Notes: generated by a model not told the origin, from the sequence alone. A stretch of 64,000 nt of DNA from Marthasterias glacialis (GCA_911728455.2 OU452231.1:14899838-14963837); one strand, 5' to 3'; positions 34,341 to 46,602 are shown, numbered from the stretch's first letter. Translations and numbers: made by a program.

Positions 34341-35052
34341 ACTTAGTTTTGCATGAGAAAACATTGTGCATCCATCCACACACCAATTGTGTTGCAAGCT
34401 CCTATTTACCATGCTCATAGTGGGTGGGTTTGTTCCATTTGAGGATTGTGTTATGCCACGCCGTATGCAGACCAAATTCCAGCCTGATTTTTCTCCTGAT
34501 ATATGAATGGGGACATTAAAAACTCCAAATACAAAATAAGATCAGAGGAACAGAGTAACAAAATACAATAGCCTGTGCTTCTTGTTATTTTATTAAACAT
34601 TCAGTATAAGTTTTTGTTTCATGAACTTCACACATGTACAATGTACATTAAAGTGGATTTGTTTCCAAAAAAAGCGGGTAGTGAGCTTGCCAAGATAGTG
34701 AAACTTCAGAGGGATAAGTTCTTAGAGTGTCATGGAGTACAGTGCAATTAAAAGTTAACGCTGTGAAAAAGAATGGGAAAAAGTGTGAACTTTTTTTCAC
34801 ACTTAATTTGCGGTTAACTTTCAATTGCACTGTACTGTAATACAATTAACATAACTATCCCATCACATTTTCTATAATTCTATCCTTGAAGTGACAGTGA
34901 AAATAAGGATTTTATAAAGGAAACTGGTAATCAAATATCCCTTTCTACTGCCAACGTAGCATATGTTGCATCAGTTATGGACAATAGAATAAAAGACGAA
35001 TTTCAAATTGATTATTAAGTACACAGGAGAACTTGCATGTCTTGTGTGTTTC

Positions 35053-36569
35053 TTACAAAAACCTGGGTAAGTGTGTTTTTTTATTAACTGATCTCTCATG
35101 AATGTGGCCTTTAATAAAGTTGAAAATGGCCAGTAGTGCAGTGAAAGTATGTAATCCAGTCATGTTGTTGACTTTGGTGTCATTACCCTGAAAACCAGAC
35201 ATGGAGAAGGATGACTTGTTCAATTTTGTCTTCAAATTGCTGTTGTCAGTCCTGAGAGACTGCAATCCGTCAAACACTAGTCCGATGTATGCTGATGTAA
35301 CATCAGTTTGTACTGATGCTGAAGACGAGTTCTCATCAAGAGGAAGTTCAATCATCTGAAAAACAACCAAAAAGTAAGTGCACTTTGAGAATGACTGTTG
35401 GCCATGAGAGAAAAAGCATTTCCAGGAAAAAGTTTCCTCTTAATTTCTTGTTTTACTGCAAGACTTACCGGTTTCATTGGTCACCAAATAGGGTATACAA
35501 AAATGAACATCTAAAGCTAACCTTGTGTGGTAGTCATGACAGATGATGGGGTTGGATCCTGATTTTGACAGCTAGCTGCACCTAACTGCAATAATGCCGA
35601 TGCAGCATCCATCTTGTGAGTTGCAGCAATCCTCTTCTTTCTGGTGGACACTCGTCGCTCATATGAGGCCAGTGTAGTCTGAGCAGCACGCTTCCTTGGC
35701 GACGGATTGTGTTCAAAAATTGAAGGAACATAGTCCGGAGAGAGAGGATCATCACTTTTTTTCCCTGCAGAGTACAAAATATAGGTAAATTAATTGGCCT
35801 TCTACGTTTTCTTAACTACTGATAGGAATTTTTTTCTCAATCCTATATTCATACAAATGGACGACACAGAAATCAACTGCCCTACAACAAGTGGTCACAT
35901 CACATGTACAACTCTCTGCAATCAAACTGTGCAATTTCAGCTAGAGTAAAAAAAAAAAAAAAAAAATAATGATAATAATCTTGTGATCACGATGCATTAC
36001 AACAGCAAATTTGTGTTTTATAGCCTATCTTCTCTAAAAAGAGATACAGAATTTTTAGAATCTCACACATGTTGTTATCTGTTAACTGTTGTGCTATTCT
36101 TTTAGCAACTTGGTTATCATAATGATCATTAATGCAGAAACAAGGGAGCCAACACTATAGTGAGACTGACTCTGGATGATCATGTCTGGATGATCATGGA
36201 AACCTAGTACAGATGTACTTTGTCAAGAAATCTAAAATGGGGTTGTCGAATTGTCCCGAGGCGAGTTGTCCAAACGGACAGGCTGTCTATTACTTTTGCT
36301 ATATAAACAAGTAGTAACGTTAACTTGCCGGATATGAAGTGTTCACTGCAGAGCCGAGATGAAGGAGACGGAACCCAGTTTTGTCGGCGAATTGCGGCAA
36401 TCCAACGATCCCTTCGGTCCTTTTCAGCAGGAATTCTATAGAATTCTAAATCAGGGCATTCTTCTTGATGATTGTGACATCCCACAGCACAACACAACTT
36501 CACATTTATGCTTTTTTTAGGAATTCTCATACTCAACACTCGAAAAATCCAACTTGGACCTCCGCGCAT
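35053..36569 (-). pseudogene. THAP-domain transposase N-terminus (three exons; catalytic domain lost)
   Basis: Exon 1 (to 36325, donor GTTAAC) holds a THAP zinc finger: CCAVGCHNH, YRIPAEKDRRDRW and SRLCSEHF, a C2CH DNA-binding module of many animal DNA transposases. Exon 2 (35764-35522, acceptor CTGCAG, donor GTTAGC) reads GKKSDDPLSPDYVPSIF and ends MTTTQG. Exon 3 (from 35355 down) reads SVQTDVTSAYIG and FQGNDTKVNNMTGLHTF, the conserved stretch that precedes the DDE domain. Beyond 35053 toward 34350 no DDE motif is seen, so the gene is truncated by deletion. Exon borders fit GT/AG. An AT-rich tract and (A)n at 35947-35965 separate exons 1 and 2. Confidence 0.75.
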
Positions 36570-36686
36570 ACATATAAAACAACATGCAACGATCTTTGTT
36601 TACGTTGAAGGTGCTGAGCCCAAGGCGGTCCAACATGGCGCCACAGTTGTTGCGCGCACTCTAGTGAAGTCACGAGAAAAAGGTCT

Positions 36687-37714
36687 ATTTAAAGCGTGTC
36701 CAGTGTCGTTACCAGGTGTTCAGTAAGTAAGTCTTCGTAAGGTGATGCTGGTGGATGACAAAGGACAGCAAGCACAAGCCCAGCAACTGTCCTTGGTAGA
36801 CACAGAGGTCGGGCCAAATCCATTGGACTTCAAGTTCATCCGGTACTTAAATGTTCTGCAGATTTATTGTTTGTATGCTTTGTCGTAAATAGAGGGCAAC
36901 ACCCACTCCTCTCTTGTGTTTCCTTGGTCTGCTATACAAGTTAAAACCAGGAATGTCAAAATGGCTGGTGTCAATGTTAGCTGGGAACCAGGTTTCGAAG
37001 ACTGCTGCAAAATCTATTTTTATTAATATTCAGGATCATTGGCAATTTATCAGTCCTCTTAACAAGTGATCTCGCGTTTAAAAGGGCAAATGATGGAAGT
37101 GTGCTGCCTCGGCTGGCTGTTGACTTCTGGTTCACAGTTTTGACAAAAATGAGATTGTTGAGGTTCGGTTGCAAGGGGAAATAATAACTCTGTGGTGGAC
37201 AGGACGGTATAAGCTGAGGCCGATATGTTGTAGTACAAGTAGTTCTACATGGTGAAATAATAACGTCTATTTTTTGTGTGAAGGCAAATTGGTGGTGCTT
37301 CACTCCACCACGCTTACCACGTTTAGTCTGGTTTTTCTTGCTTTTACAGAGGTTCAAAGACTTTAAAGTGTGCCACGCGCTGCTTGGTAGTTTGCTTAAC
37401 TCATCATCATGGCTTGGTCTGAGGTTTACGATATCTGAACGTGAATAATTTCCCCGGTGATATGATGGTTCATTCAGCAGTAGACTGTGGGTGTGGCTGC
37501 AGCCATCTTTGGCTGGTCCCAAGTCGCAACTTCGATGTGTTGATTGTACAGAGTCAAAATGCTGAGTACCAGTGAGGCTGTTGATTATACTCAGCGCTAA
37601 CACAACGTTGTGCATAGCGTAAAACATATTATTCCCATGCATGTCTAAGAATCCTTCAAAAGTCAGTTTCCTTCGCAACTCCTCGAAGACTGTAACTAAC
37701 ACTGAAGACAGCAA
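36687..37714 (-). pseudogene. LINE C N-terminal ORF and first half of endonuclease
   Basis: Minus-strand frame 37714-36977 (245 codons) starts in an unassigned LINE N-terminal stretch with MHGNNMFYAMHNVVLALSII and ends in ALLNARSLVKRTDKLPMIL, the first motif of a CR1-type AP endonuclease. It continues after a frameshift through AAVFETWFPANID, GFNLYSRPRKHKRGVGVALY and, again shifted, to the transposon junction at 36687. The endonuclease resumes across the insertion at 32432 as RYPSSGIAVLGDFN. The 5' flank 37715-38130 may be its untranslated leader. Confidence 0.7.
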
Positions 37715-37740
37715 CGCTCACAAAAACTTACAGACTGGAG

Positions 37741-40060
37741 AAAACAAACGGCACAGCAGACATGACAGCAAAAACAGTTAAAAATTGTTAAAAACTCGGG
37801 AGCACTGGAATCGCTGCATGTGACCCACTCGACCCCAGATACACAAGGGCATTTGAAAACTTTCTAGATTTTTTGTAGACTACTAGGATGCAAAATACAC
37901 TAACGCTAGTCTATAACCACGTTCATAATGAAAAAAAGGCTCCCATAAAGCACATGGAATACGTGTCATGTGTTCCAACTGGTGCATTAAAATTACATCC
38001 GACTTTTGACGACTTGGACTTTGGAGACTGTAAAACCATATTCAAATTTTGTTCAAACTAGAACAGCGAAAGCTGCCATGGTGACCTGCGGATAGCCCGA
38101 TAGAGGAAAGAGGGCTATTAGGAATAAACTGACCCTTTTGATCAATTGATGTGAAAAGGGGTGGAAACATTAAATTCTTGCATGATCATGGCGGACTAGC
38201 GGCTACACACGTTAACCTCAGGCTCTTGCTTAATTTTACCTCCAACTACGGATTCTCGTTCACATGTTTTGTTTTGTTGGCCAAGTCAACCTACAATGAT
38301 CCCTTAACCCATCAAGAACGCTTTGAGGATTTTCTGGCCATAAACATAAAGACCCAAAAAACTCCCGACCGGCATGATGACCAAGAACCACCGGTTCTAT
38401 CTCCACAGCCTTACCGGGAGTCAGCCAAGCATCCAGGGGCTGATGAAAGTAAATTCGAGCGCTTTGTACAAGAGACGCTTGTGGCGATCCGTGATGCCAC
38501 AGGACCCTCAAGAGAAACAAATTGTGATTCTTTATATAGCTTTTATGTTGAAGTTGTGCATATGCATTTGTTGTATCCACAGGCCCGCACTACACTGTTT
38601 AACTACATTTACTTAGCTCACAAACGGCTTTAAGTCCTGCAGCTGATCTCACGAAACTTCTGCTTAAGTCCACTTGTGCAAAGTTAAGATCGATTTCACA
38701 AAGCTTATGCAATGTTTGAATGTGGTGCAAGTCAAGATTTTATGCCAAAAATTGGGCGTAACTTGTGCACTCGATTTTGACTGCATAAGTCAGTATTTCA
38801 TTGCGCAAGTTAACAAGCTGTTAATTGCCATCGGTAAATCGTAGTTTATCCCGGTACGCTATTCTTGGACATTATTTCAGTGTTTTCCGAAAGGTCTTAC
38901 ATTCTGTTTTTTATCAGCGGAAAGAAGAAAACCTTGTTAGCCGTCTAAACTCATAGTTATTCTGTGTTATTATTATTATCTTTTGCATTTTTTAAAAAAC
39001 ATCTTTGAATTAAATGAATGGTATAACCGGCTGGTTTTTTTCTTTTCTTTTTGGCGTTGGGGGGGGCGGTTAAAACTGTGCAATAGAATTCTCGACAAGG
39101 TGAAATCTACATGATATTGATAATATATTGTGCTGCGGAATTACCAAAACGTAATATTTTGAAATATTGTTTAAGTTAATGATTTAAAAAACTTTCCAAA
39201 AGGTGTATTTTTCTCTATTTTAAAATACAGGGTGACATTACATTATATTTAAAAAAAAAACAACAGCTAACAGTAAGCGAAGGCCACAGTGACCCATCAA
39301 TTATTTGTAGAGTTTGATGATAAAAACAAATACTACATGTCCGCATATGTACACAATGTACATGAACATGTAGACCCAGTAACTGGGCGCTGTATTCCTT
39401 TTTTTGAGATTATCGGTCGTACGACCGATAATGATAAATTCTGCCGAACTTAAATGTCAAAATAAGCTTGGTTTTGGTCCAAGTAGAGCCATCTTATCCC
39501 GATACGCCATTCACATTTTGATGTAAAAAATCGCGATTTAAAATGCCTTTTTTGGCAGATTCAGGCAACAGTCTTTGAAAAAGTTGACTTTAGCCTTTGT
39601 CCGCAGTGCTTATTATTTATTACAATTATTAAAAAGTTGCGCAGCTAAGACCAGTTTTGTGAAATGCAACTTAAGAGAGTGGCGCAACTGCGCAACATTT
39701 ACATTTACATTTTGTGTGCATACACGGTGTATGTACAACACATGTCAGCGACATTGTACCCCAGTGCGATTAAAGCTAGGTATGTGCATTGTTGTTTTAC
39801 CAGGATGCAGCAAAAGAGTTTTTTCATGTTGTTTGTTAATTAATCAACATCCTGTTTTACTAGAATGCAGCAAATGTGTTTCTTTATGTTGTTTGTTAAT
39901 CAAATTTTACTAGGATGCAGCAAATGTGTTTAAGAATTATACAGTCCTGTTGAATATGGCTACTTTACTTGATTAGAACTTTGAAAATTCCTTCCTGGTA
40001 ATTGATCTCTAGCTGAATTCAGCCTCCATTTTTATGGTCTAAGTTAATGACAATAATGAT
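37741..40060. other. No recognisable gene; small repeats
   Basis: The 160-codon frame 38151-38633 has no family motif. 39361-39400 repeats 33133-33175 (GTAGACCCAGTAACTGG, GCGCTGTA, TCCTTTTTTTGAGAT), the latter inside the ISL2EU element; 39411-39436 is a perfect short palindrome around ATCGGTCGTACGACCGAT. 39787-39930 is a ~60 bp tandem repeat in about 2.5 copies (unit TACTAGGATGCAGCAAATGT plus GTTGTTTGTTAATCAA). Confidence 0.45.
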
Positions 40061-40285
40061 AAGTTACAACTCGAGGTTTCGATCAGTATGCTCTCATCGT
40101 TTTCAGGAGAATGCACACTTTCCTGAAGACGATCAGAGCATGAAGACGATCAGAGCATGAAGACGATGAGAACATACTGATCAAACGTTGAGTTGTAACC
40201 AGTTCTTTTCAGAACCAACCCAACTCAAAAGAGAAAAGAGCTAGCTACATTGTGTCTACCGCAAACCTTACTGTAGACAATAATG
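40061..40285. repeat. Penelope terminal-repeat remnant with two opposed hammerhead-like cores
   Basis: Plus strand: CTGAAGA (40123-40129), extra C, GATC, a tandem AGAGCATGAAGACGATC stretch, GATC and AAACGTTGAG (G of GAAAC lost). Minus strand: TCTC, CTGAAAA, extra C, GATG..GATC, GAAAC and GAG between 40066 and 40108. After it GTTCTTTTCAGAACC and TACCGCAAACCTTACTGTAGAC match the terminal region at 18470 and 18580-18600. Both ribozymes look inactive because of core changes. Confidence 0.55.
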
Positions 40286-40308
40286 ACAGCAGTTATCACT
40301 GTACTTAC

Positions 40309-40375
40309 TCCACATCTCTGATGGTAAAATGTGCTTGAAATATTGTAGGTGGCAACAAAGTACCCATCTTTGCTC
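40309..40375 (-). CDS. SLF2: SLF2-like host gene, internal exon (most 3' one found)
   Basis: 67 nt between acceptor TTATTTCTGCAG and donor GTAAGTAC on the minus strand. Joined in phase to the preceding exon (42634-42777) it reads GAKMGTLLPPTIFQAHFTIRDV, matching the FAM178-domain end of SLF2 where the vertebrate protein has a similar NxGxxFxxLFPxxxxQPxFxxxDx pattern (from memory). Phase: two bases complete a Gly codon, 21 codons, two bases left over. Downstream exons were not found at lower coordinates; the terminal exons may lie outside the window or be too diverged to see. Confidence 0.55.
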
Positions 40376-40952
40376 CTGCAGAAATAAATAACAAAATTCA
40401 ATCTGCGTCATTTCACGAAGAGTCATTTTATATTCCCAAGTTTATACTCAGAAAACAACAAAATTGGAACATGACACACTGCTTTGAAATTATCGCCACA
40501 GCTTTTGACTGTAAATTTATTTAGCCCAACCTGCAAAAAATAACCACAAATAATTTTATAAACAATTTCCAAAAATTGGCAAGGAGCCGAATACTGAACA
40601 CAGGGCAAACTGGCTAAACAGACACACAGGACATAACATGCATATAATGGACTACCCAGCCCATTAACATAAATTTATGAACACCTCTCCATAACCATTT
40701 TGTGGCCACCCATTGAAGGACACCTCGTCCTTACCAACCCAGAACACACAGGACTTTCATGCCCATGTGTGTTACACACAACAAGACATATGGGGTCCCA
40801 CGACCCCCCCCCCCCATACAGGTCAACTACCTTGACCTCCACAAGTGAACAACATGTCAACACACCTTGCCTTAACCTTAAAGTGTAAAGCTCCATAATC
40901 TCCCAATTCATGAACTATAATTAAATGAGAGGAGTGATATAATAAAGCCTTC

Positions 40953-41225
40953 GAAATTCCCCAAGATGGCAAACGAGGGGAAAGAAAACTTAGTCCCGCA
41001 GAGACCGGCGAGCACTACTTACAAATAGAAAGTACATGTAATTAGAAATTCCCCAAGATGGAAACCGAGGGGAAAGAAAACTTAGTCCCGCAGAGACCGG
41101 CGAGCACTACTTACAAATAGAAAGTACATGTAATTAGAAATTCCCCAAGATGGAAACCAAGGGGAAAGAAAATGTAGTCCAGCAGAGACCTGCAAGCACT
41201 ACTTACAAATAGAAAATACCTGATA
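40953..41225 (+). repeat. Three tandem copies of a 92-bp unit
   Basis: Unit starts GAAATTCCCCAAGATGG at 40953, 41045 and 41137 and includes GTCCCGCAGAGACCGGCGAG and CACTACTTACAAATAGAAA. The third copy is more diverged. It lies in the intron between the first two listed SLF2-like exons. 41226-42633 has only a small ~20 bp tandem (TACTGCATGCATGTAGACC) at 41620-41700 and a C run at 41753-41763. Confidence 0.9.
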
Positions 41226-42633
41226 CAATTCGACCTGTTGATAATGAGATTATACCTAGATGTTTTTCTGGCATAATTGTTACCAAAATGGCCAATGCAA
41301 GTAAATCTAACATAAATTGTGTTAGAACTGTAACATTTAACTGTAATTTTCTGCAAAAACTGCCAACATGCAAATGTAACCTACATGTATGAGCCCAATT
41401 GCACCGAAAGGTACCAATAACAAAGGAAGAGCCTAAGGGGAGGCGGTGGGTTGCAACATTGACTTTGATCACAAGCTGTGACAAAAGTGCCGCATTGGTC
41501 ACTGGTGTAAACTTGTGGACCCCCCAAACCCATATAAATAGCTTCACGAGCTGCCAAACCACACAATGAGCCAGCACGCGCAGCCGTCAAAAAATGATGG
41601 TACTTGAAAACCATACAAGTACATACTGCATGCATGTAGACCGTACTGCATGCATGTAGACCATACATACCGTACATACTGCATGCATGTAGACCACACA
41701 GTGACACGGCTAAATACTGATCACCCAACTGTATATTGGCAAGGTGCCATACCCCCCCCCCCCGGAAAAGCTGACTAGCGGTAACAATATGCTGAGTATA
41801 AAGCATTTGATCATTTATATTGTGATAAGAGAACACCAAAAAGGAATTGCAATCAGTCTGGAATTTATATATATCAACAAGACTTTACTAACACTAAACT
41901 TTTATAATAAAACCCTGCAATGATTTCAAAATGTCCAATATCCTTGCCACAGCTGAACCCAATAATCTTAACGGTAGATGGCAGTTGTTCTCATATTATT
42001 CAAATCTTTTTTTATATTCAAAAAGTGCCATGATTTGCTATGGAGTATTGGTACTGTGAATTGGTAACTGTAGACTGGTTCCTTCGACCCTATCCCAATG
42101 CAGTTGATCCCAGTGTTTGACAAACGTGTGCGGTATGGCTGCACAGATATGACAGTTCGTTTTCTTATAAGAGCCAGACCTTACCATCTATATACTAACA
42201 AGTTATAAAACCCAAACCTTGTCTCGGCTTTCTGTACATGTTATTTCACCAAACCCATCCAATCTAACACTTAAAATTCTTTTCAATTGCCTATATTTTG
42301 GTTATTTTTTTATAACATGTGGCATATCAATGGACACATTATTCCTTCCTCTTCACATTGAGACCACATTTGTAACAATCACTTGTTTGAGGGCTCAGCA
42401 GCTTTGTTGTGAATGCATGGGGATCTCAATCAGAATTTGCCAAATCTGCTATTGTTTGGCTCAACGGAACAACCAACTCTGTCAATAATAAAAACAACCC
42501 TCTATCAGTGAAATGTCTGCTAAGTGTGTTGTCTTATTTTGATATCATTAACTGTGTTTTTATCTGATGTTTGACAAGTAAGTCAGTGCGAAATTGCTCT
42601 ACATCTAAACAAACCAAAAAGCTATTAAATTAC

Positions 42634-42777
42634 CATAGTTCAAGAAGACTCCTGCAATGTCTTTAATCGTTGGAACCCATGGCTGGATGGTTGGATGCAA
42701 ATGTGAAAACAAGTTCATTGTTGACCACATCATATCAAAGATAGTGCCAGCTATCATCATTCCTTCATGAATGGACA
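42634..42777 (-). CDS. SLF2: SLF2-like host gene, internal exon (FAM178 domain core)
   Basis: 144 nt between acceptor TTAATTTCTAG and donor GTAATT on the minus strand, open throughout. Key stretches: MSIHEGMMIAGTIFDMMW and PWVPTIKDIAGVFLNY. The phase fits both neighbours (A from the previous exon completes ATG; a final G is passed on). The pattern WLFQLMS.H followed about 40 residues later by W.P.I.D...VF.N.G is what I recall of SLF2/FAM178 proteins, which recruit the SMC5/6 complex to damaged or extrachromosomal DNA. Function of this copy is inferred. Confidence 0.6.
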
Positions 42778-45119
42778 CTAGAAATTAACATCATCAAAAA
42801 AAAGTTTACCTTCTATAACATTGGAACAAGTATTGAAACATCAACTAAATCATTTAATAGACCATGTAAGGTGCAATATAAAGGTGCAATCTCAAATCTC
42901 AGTTAAAGTTTTAGTACATTTTAAAAGTAAATATAATTTTGACTCTTTAACCGCAGAATCAAATTCACACATTTTTTCCTTTAATAAACATATGGCATTT
43001 AAACACTACAAAAATTGACAGTAATTGATCTCAAATGGATTTCTCCAAGGTGATATCTTTTATCTGCAGACAGCATTCAAATCACTTGAATTGTTGACAA
43101 CAAAAAAAGAGGTCTGGCAGAATGTTTTGAGGATGTAAAACTCGTGCGCATGAATGTAACCATGTGATTAGTGTTCTATGAACGAGTGTGGATCGTAAAG
43201 ATTGTAACCTTTGTCACTACCATGAATTGTTCCCAGAGAGCACATTTATGGATATTGGGCACGCCAACCCTACCAGGCACACTACTTGTATATTTGCACA
43301 CAAATGGCTTTGAAGCGCGGCTGTTACTGCCAAAAATAATTGCGTTGCAATCCATCCTGCAAGAACATTAAATACATCACATACATGATCATATATATGT
43401 ACTCGACTCGGTCCATAAATCATGTGTCCATGTGTTTGTCAATGATATCAAATTTGGCATAAAAAAAATACTTCTACAGGAAAATGCAGTCGAAATTGTG
43501 ATGTGACATATCACAGTCTTGTATGTGATGCAGTGTGATGTGACACAACAGTCTTGCATGCAATTAACTGTGATGTGGCGCAAAACAGTGTGATGTGACG
43601 CGACACAGTCTTGCATGCGACAACACTTCTACAACACTTCTCAAACCTAATGTCCCTGTCAAAAAAAGAAATGGATTATGAGGGCAAGCAAACCATAATC
43701 TCTGTGCAACCTTTGTAGTAATGTGAAGCATACATTAATTTCTGAAATACTTGTAAAAAGTGTAAAAGTGTTTTACATTAGTATGTCTATAACCAATTAA
43801 AATTGGGAAAACTCACTGAGTTGAAAGAGCCACAACATGACAGAATTCGGGCATTGTTTCACCAGGTACATGTCATCAATAGTACGTGATACAATCAATT
43901 CCTCAAGCTCCTCTGTAAAGAATGATCATAAATGAATAGTAAGATTAAAGACAAAACTGAAGTTAAAATGTCAATCTTAAATCATAGAGAGAGATCTAAA
44001 GGTAATGTTACTTTGGTCCTGATACTACATTTTTTTGTATTTGTTTATTTATTTATTTACTATTTACTGAGTATCAAAGGCAGGTGGAAAGGGGAACAGC
44101 AAGCTTCAAAACATGTACACTGAAACAACCTTATAAAGTTTAATTGTGCTTCTTGCCTACAGTACTACCAATATTAGTTGTGACAAAGGTAATGTTCTTA
44201 AAGGCACTATACAGGACTGTAAGGTTTAAGAACATTACTGTTTAGCTTCAGTCTGAAAGTTTACTGTTCATGAAGTCAATACTAGAACAAAAAGCTGTGA
44301 AAAAATTTCCCTCTGAAGTACTTTGATATTCGAAACAACTGTTTCTGAAAACCTTAATAGAAAACGCAACAGCTGATTTCGGTTTAACAATCAAAATTAA
44401 GGACAATGTGGTTACATGCTGAAAAGTGTACACGTTTTTTCATTATTTTCTCCTGACTCACAAGACATATTGAGCCCACATTTTCAGAGGTTTGTTTTTT
44501 TCATGTACATGTATATATAGAATCAGACATTGTAAGAACTCTGCACTATCAGCTTTACCAATCCTTTTTTCTTGTAGAGCTATTGTCACGTCCCAACACC
44601 CTAGAACTGAAGGCTACTGGGTCCAATTTCATGACTCTGCCTACCACGGAATTCTGCACTTATGGTGCCCTGTAAAGCACACTCTTCTATGGGACATAAG
44701 CCTGGATTCCAAAGCAAGCAGAGCCATGAAAATTGGCTGGGGCCAATTGTGGTCATTTCATGCAAATTTATGGAATTGCTGATATAATGCTGTGTGAAGC
44801 ACGTGGCTCTGAAAAAAACAGTATAAGCAAGATTTGTTCCTAAATATTTTACAACTCATCATTTACCATAAGGGTAAAATTATCGAAACCACTAAAGGCT
44901 TGACTCAGATTTTGCTGAAAAAAAAACAAACAAATGTGAGACTATAAATGTGAGACAGATTATCTGAAAAGGTTCATCTACATAGTGCTAATGTTGTTTT
45001 TGCGATGCCTATAAAAAAGGTCCGGATGGAAAGTCTTCTGAGACTACAATCAATTGCTAAAACATTTGGAAATTGGTGAACTTAAGACGAGACCATTCGA
45101 TCTTTAAAAACAACTGTCT
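42778..45119. other. Intronic sequence of the SLF2-like gene apart from exon 43817-43912
   Basis: 43497-43620 contains four short repeats of GTGATGTGACRCRACACAGTC type. Nothing else is recognised; the open plus-strand frame 44492-44782 has no motif or supported splice sites. Confidence 0.5.
43817..43912 (-). CDS. SLF2: SLF2-like host gene, internal exon
   Basis: 96 nt between acceptor TTCTTTACAG and donor GTGAGTTT on the minus strand. Reads ELEELIVSRTIDDMYLVKQC then PNSVMLWLFQL. Phase: AG completes a codon with the G left by exon 57331-57427, and a final A is passed to 42634-42777. The run CPNSVMLWLFQLMS across the junction is the strongest SLF2-like feature. Confidence 0.6.
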
Positions 45120-46602
45120 GCTGGACATTGGATGCACTGTGCCGTACCTGAGCTTCCCGCGCCCCTGGACATGGGATGCACTGTGCCATATCTAAGCTTC
45201 CTGCGCCCATGGACATGGGATGCACTGTGCCGTATCTGAGCTTCCTGCACCCATGGACATGGGATGCACTGTGCCGTACCTGAGCTTCCTGTGCCCATGG
45301 ACATGGGATGCACTGTGCCATACCTGAGCTTCCTGCACTCATGGACATGGGATGCACTGTGCAGTACCTAAACTTCCTGCACCCATGGACATGGGATGCA
45401 CTGTGCCATACCTGAGCTTCCTGCACTCATGGACATGGGATGCACTGTGCCGTATCTGAGCTTCCTGCACCCATGGACATGGGATGCACTGTGCCATACC
45501 TGAGCTTCCTGTGCCCATGGACATGGGATGCACTGTGCCATACCTGAGCTTCCTGCACCCATGGACATGGGATGCACTGTGCCATACCTGAGCTTCCTAC
45601 ACCCATGGACATGGGATGCACTGTGCCGTATCTGAGCTTCCTGCACCCATGGACATGGGATGCACTGTGCCATACCTGAGCTTCCTGCACTCATGGACAT
45701 GGGATGCACTGTGCCGTACCTGAGCTTCCTGCACCCATGGACATGGGATGCACTGTGCCATACCTGAGCTTCCTGCACTCATGGACATGGGATGCACTTC
45801 GCATACCTGAGCTTCCTGCACCCATGGACATGGGATGCACTGTGCCGTATCTGAGCTTCCTGCGCCCATTGACATGGGATGCACTGTGCCATACTTGAGC
45901 TTCCTGCACCCATGGACATGGGATGCACTGTGCCGTATCTGAGCTTACTGCGCCCATTGACATGGGATGCACTGTGCCGTACCTGAGCTTCCAGCGGCCC
46001 TGGACATGGGATGCATTGTGCCGTATCTGAGCTTCCTGCGCCCATTGACATGGGATGCACTGTGCCATACTTGAGCTTCCTGCGCCCATGGACATGGGAT
46101 GCACTGTGCCATACCTGAGCTTCCTGCACCCCTGGACATGGGATGCATTGTGCCGTACCTGAGCTTCCTGCGCCCATGGACATGGGATGCACTGTGCCGT
46201 ACCTGAGATTCCTGCGCCCATGGACATGGGATGCACTATGCCATACCTGAGCTTCCTGCACCCATGGACATGGAATGCACTGTGCTATACCTAAGCTTCC
46301 TGCACCCATGGACATGGGATGCACTGTGCCATACCTGAGCTTCCTGTGCCCCTGGACATGGGATGCACTGTGCCGTATCTGAGCTTCCTGCACCCATGGA
46401 CATGGGATGCACTGTGCCGTACCTGAGCTTCCTGTGCCCATGGACATGGGATGCACTGTGCCGTAACTGAGCTTCCTGCACCCATGGACATGGGATGCAC
46501 TGTGCCGTACCTGAGCTTCCTGTGCTCATTGACATGGGATGCACTGTGCCGTACCTAAGCTTCCTGCACCCATGGACATGAGATGCACTGTGCCGTACCT
46601 AT
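45120..46602 (+). repeat. 44-bp minisatellite, about 34 copies
   Basis: Unit (in two pieces) CCATGGACATGGGATGCACT and GTGCCATACCTGAGCTTCCTGCAC. Spacing is 44 bp throughout except one unit near 45795 that lacks a base (CACTTCGCATACC). Variants differ by C/T at CpG-like sites (GCRCCC, GCCRTACC, CTGG/ATGG/TTGA). Because 44 is not a multiple of 3, a peptide of 44 residues repeats every three units and the minus strand stays open in all three frames (up to 225 codons at 45779-46456). I read this as an array in the large SLF2-like intron, not a gene. Confidence 0.95.

Larger units (their letters stand above)
32433..36686. mobile_element. ISL2EU-like DNA transposon (THAP transposase plus YqaJ nuclease), internally deleted
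   Basis: Ends are AGACCCTTTTCACCC at the left and, on the minus strand, AGACCTTTTTCTCG at the right; a second shared block is GCCGCCATGTTGGACCGCCTTG-like (about 32469 and 36640, one block interrupted by mismatches). Each end is flanked by AT (32431-32432 and 36687-36688), a 2-bp target duplication. Removal of the element leaves the LINE C endonuclease continuous. It carries a THAP/transposase gene on the minus strand and a YqaJ-type nuclease gene on the plus strand, the combination I associate with the ISL2EU (IS4EU) superfamily. The transposase catalytic region is missing, and both genes are broken. Confidence 0.8.
30022..37740 (-). mobile_element. LINE C, CR1/Jockey-group non-LTR retrotransposon split by a DNA transposon
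   Basis: Minus-strand LINE in two parts, 37740-36687 and 32432-30022, that join seamlessly when the element 32433-36686 is removed. The 3' end is an (AAT)n tail at 30022-30038. From N- to C-terminus it shows a gag-like or ORF N-terminal stretch, AP endonuclease, RT and a C-terminal region. Numerous stops make it dead. Without the insert the copy is about 3.5 kb, close to full length. Confidence 0.8.

Noticed and set aside
38151-38633. 160-codon plus-strand open frame
   Set aside because: No recognised domain, and the opposite strand is also open; surrounded by repeats.
45082-46544. Many long minus-strand frames
   Set aside because: All are readings of the 44-bp minisatellite, whose unit has no stop on that strand.
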